Positions 62,654-64,000 of a DNA stretch of 64,000 nucleotides are shown piece by piece; the first letter of the stretch is position 1; every line of letters begins with the position of its first letter. The notes below the pieces were generated by a model, which saw nothing but the letters and a program-made list of their open reading frames with translations, was not told the origin of the DNA and made no database searches. The stretch covers positions 1 to 64,000 of the forward strand of contig CAYUSB010000043.1 in the NCBI GenBank assembly GCA_964447205.1. Direction: 5' to 3'. The translations under genes and the position numbers were made by a program. Source of the stretch: JAEUKH01 sp964447205. Lineage in GTDB: Bacteria; Myxococcota_A; Polyangia; Polyangiales; Ga0077539.

Positions 62654-63669
62654 GGGCCCTATTCGGCCTCGGGGCCCTCGTGCTCGTAGGGGCCTCGGTG
62701 GGGTGCAGCTACACCCTCGACCCGCCCAACGTGCGCCTCGACGCGGCCCCCTCCGACCGCGGGCCCGCCCCCGTGGACGGCGCTCCGACCGACCGCGGAC
62801 CCCCGGGGGATGACCCCGGGCCTGACGACGCCGCGGACGACCTGCCCGCCCCGGTCGACCGGGGCCTGGACACGGACGCGGGCCAGGACGCGGGCGCGGA
62901 TGCGGGCCATGGGCTCGACACGGGGACCGGGACGGACACGGGAGAGGGCTTCGACGCCGCCGACGTGGGCGGTTCCGATGTGCCCGACCTTGGAGTCGCC
63001 GTCGATCGGGGAGGACCTGTCGATGGGGGCAATCCCGTCGACCTCGGGACCGACCTCGGCCCTGCCCCCGACACAGGAAGCTGCACCCCCACCACACGAA
63101 GGCTGTGCTGGACGGGGCCCCCTGCCGCGCGGGGCCAGGGGGTCTGCCGCGACGGGATCGAGACCTGCCTCGGGTCGGGAACCTGGGGGCCCTGCGAGGG
63201 GCAGATCGTGCCCGACTGCGCGGGCCGGGTGTGCGGCTCCAACGGCTGCGGCGGGACGTGCGGAAACTGCCTGCAAGGGGAGGTCTGCGACGACACCGGG
63301 CGCTGCGGGACGCCCGCCTGCGGGTCGACCCACTTCACCACGACCTGCGCGGGGGGCTTCACCTGTCCGGCCAACGGGCGCTGCAACTCCGACCGCTCGT
63401 GCGGATGCCTCGACGGCTATGTGGCCCAACGCTGCGACGGGACCTCGTGCGGAGGCACCTGCACCTTCCCCAACTGGTACTGCGCCCGGGCGGCCTTCTG
63501 CGGCGGAGGGGCCATCGTCTGCCCCGGGGGGTACCTCTGCCCCCGCTGGGCCCGCTGCGACACCGACACCCGGAGCTGCGCGTGCCAGCCGGGGTTTCGG
63601 GCCGTCGAGTGCAGCGGGGTGGCCTGCCAGGACTGCCCCGGGACGGCCTATCGCTGCCAGCGGTTTTGA
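62650..63669 (+). CDS. Cys-rich lipoprotein with Asp-rich linker
   Basis: 339 residues from GTG 62650, overlapping the preceding stop (GTGA). The lipobox is GASVGCSY. A ~120-residue low-complexity linker (Asp/Ala/Gly/Pro) precedes a domain with more than 25 cysteines, including EGF-like spacings (CRDGIETC, CDDTGRC, CNSDRSCGCLDG, CDTDTRSCAC). Likely a surface protein; the ligand is unknown. Confidence 0.78.
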   Translation: MRALFGLGALVLVGASVGCSYTLDPPNVRLDAAPSDRGPAPVDGAPTDRGPPGDDPGPDDAADDLPAPVDRGLDTDAGQDAGADAGHGLDTGTGTDTGEGFDAADVGGSDVPDLGVAVDRGGPVDGGNPVDLGTDLGPAPDTGSCTPTTRRLCWTGPPAARGQGVCRDGIETCLGSGTWGPCEGQIVPDCAGRVCGSNGCGGTCGNCLQGEVCDDTGRCGTPACGSTHFTTTCAGGFTCPANGRCNSDRSCGCLDGYVAQRCDGTSCGGTCTFPNWYCARAAFCGGGAIVCPGGYLCPRWARCDTDTRSCACQPGFRAVECSGVACQDCPGTAYRCQRF

Positions 63670-63690
63670 CCCTCCCCCTCGCCGCAGGCC

Positions 63691-64000
63691 TCAGGGCTGC
63701 GGGACGGGGGGGACCGCGGGGACGGGTGGGGTGGGCCCGTGGGCGGTCGGGGCCCGTCGCGGGCGAGGCGGGGCCGTACGCGCGGCCGTCTCGGCGGCGG
63801 TGCCCACCCAGGGCTTGCGGGTGCCCAGGAGGAGGTCAAACCAGGGGAAGGTCACGCACCAGTTGGCGTCTTGATCGGGGCCGAGGTGATGATCGACGTG
63901 CCAGGGGAGGTGCTCCCGGGCCCAGGCCGGGTCAAGGTGCGACTTGCGATGAACATGCCAATAGTACCACTGGCACCCCACCACGGTCGCCGTAAACCAC
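63691..64000 (-). CDS. Fatty-acid hydroxylase / sterol-desaturase family protein (3' part only)
   Basis: At least 103 residues, running off the right edge, so the N-terminus is missing. The segment CQWYYWHVHRKSH carries one His pair and HVDHHLGPDQDANWCVTFPWFD the HxxHH-type diiron ligands of the family. The last ~40 residues are Pro/Ala/Arg-rich. Such membrane enzymes hydroxylate or desaturate lipids. It is convergent with the Cys-rich lipoprotein gene. Confidence 0.82.
   Translation of the reverse strand, partial: WFTATVVGCQWYYWHVHRKSHLDPAWAREHLPWHVDHHLGPDQDANWCVTFPWFDLLLGTRKPWVGTAAETAARTAPPRPRRAPTAHGPTPPVPAVPPVPQP

Overview
The window is very GC-rich and densely coded, and it reads as chromosome from a myxobacterium-like bacterium (Myxococcota, perhaps Polyangiales-like; the order is an inference). 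The pointers are two secreted proteins ending in MYXO-CTERM-like tails (Cys, hydrophobic stretch, Arg cluster), many lipoproteins with Asp/Ala/Gly/Pro-rich linkers, MopE-type Cys/Asp repeats, FHA and PEGA signalling proteins, and OmpA with thrombospondin-type-3 repeats. I found no rRNA, tRNA, CRISPR array, intact IS element or prophage.

1-19.9 kb: an FHA protein (cut by the left edge), an MBL-fold/beta-CASP nuclease, a VWA lipoprotein, an OmpA/TSP3 protein, a tiny very basic protein, a lipoprotein, a nicotinamidase-like enzyme, a MopE-type repeat lipoprotein, a zinc-ribbon protein, two coupled membrane proteins, a phosphodiester-glycosidase-type protein, a YbjN-like protein, an FHA-GGDEF protein, a YhfC-type membrane protein, HisIE, and two tandem secreted beta-helix proteins. 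19.9-26.6 kb: one co-directional run holding a very large protein, a MoxR AAA ATPase, rsmG and a 491-residue protein. I read it as a MoxR-vWA-bpX-like ternary conflict system with the rRNA methyltransferase gene rsmG embedded in it; this is the most interesting locus here. 26.6-29.2 kb: a lower-GC island with an XRE regulator and a probably frameshifted partner behind a textbook sigma70 promoter. It lies between a gene remnant and that gene's intact homologue. Next to it is an intergenic array of four 12-bp palindromes spaced exactly 42 bp apart.

29.2-43.1 kb: a lipoprotein, two PD-(D/E)XK-type proteins sharing a C-terminal tail, a GT2 glycosyltransferase, a GAF histidine kinase, and a rotated duplication. 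In the duplication, Cys-rich and SCGD-type lipoprotein genes flank a copper-type P-ATPase, a LamG lipoprotein and an FGE-like protein, and one copy is frameshifted. A CoA-transferase follows. 43.2-49.5 kb: GNAT, a coiled-coil membrane protein, topoisomerase III, a YkgJ-type Cys-cluster protein and Lon. 49.9-64 kb: a lipase-like lipoprotein; an ECF sigma/anti-sigma pair divergent from a tightly packed redox operon (FAD oxidoreductase, membrane polyferredoxin, DUF547, outer-membrane-like protein); a ceramidase-like lipoprotein; an alpha/beta hydrolase with a TetR regulator; PEGA and Cys-rich surface proteins; and the end of a fatty-acid-hydroxylase-type gene cut by the right edge.

The long ORFs antisense to these genes are by-products of GC-rich codon structure and are not annotated.
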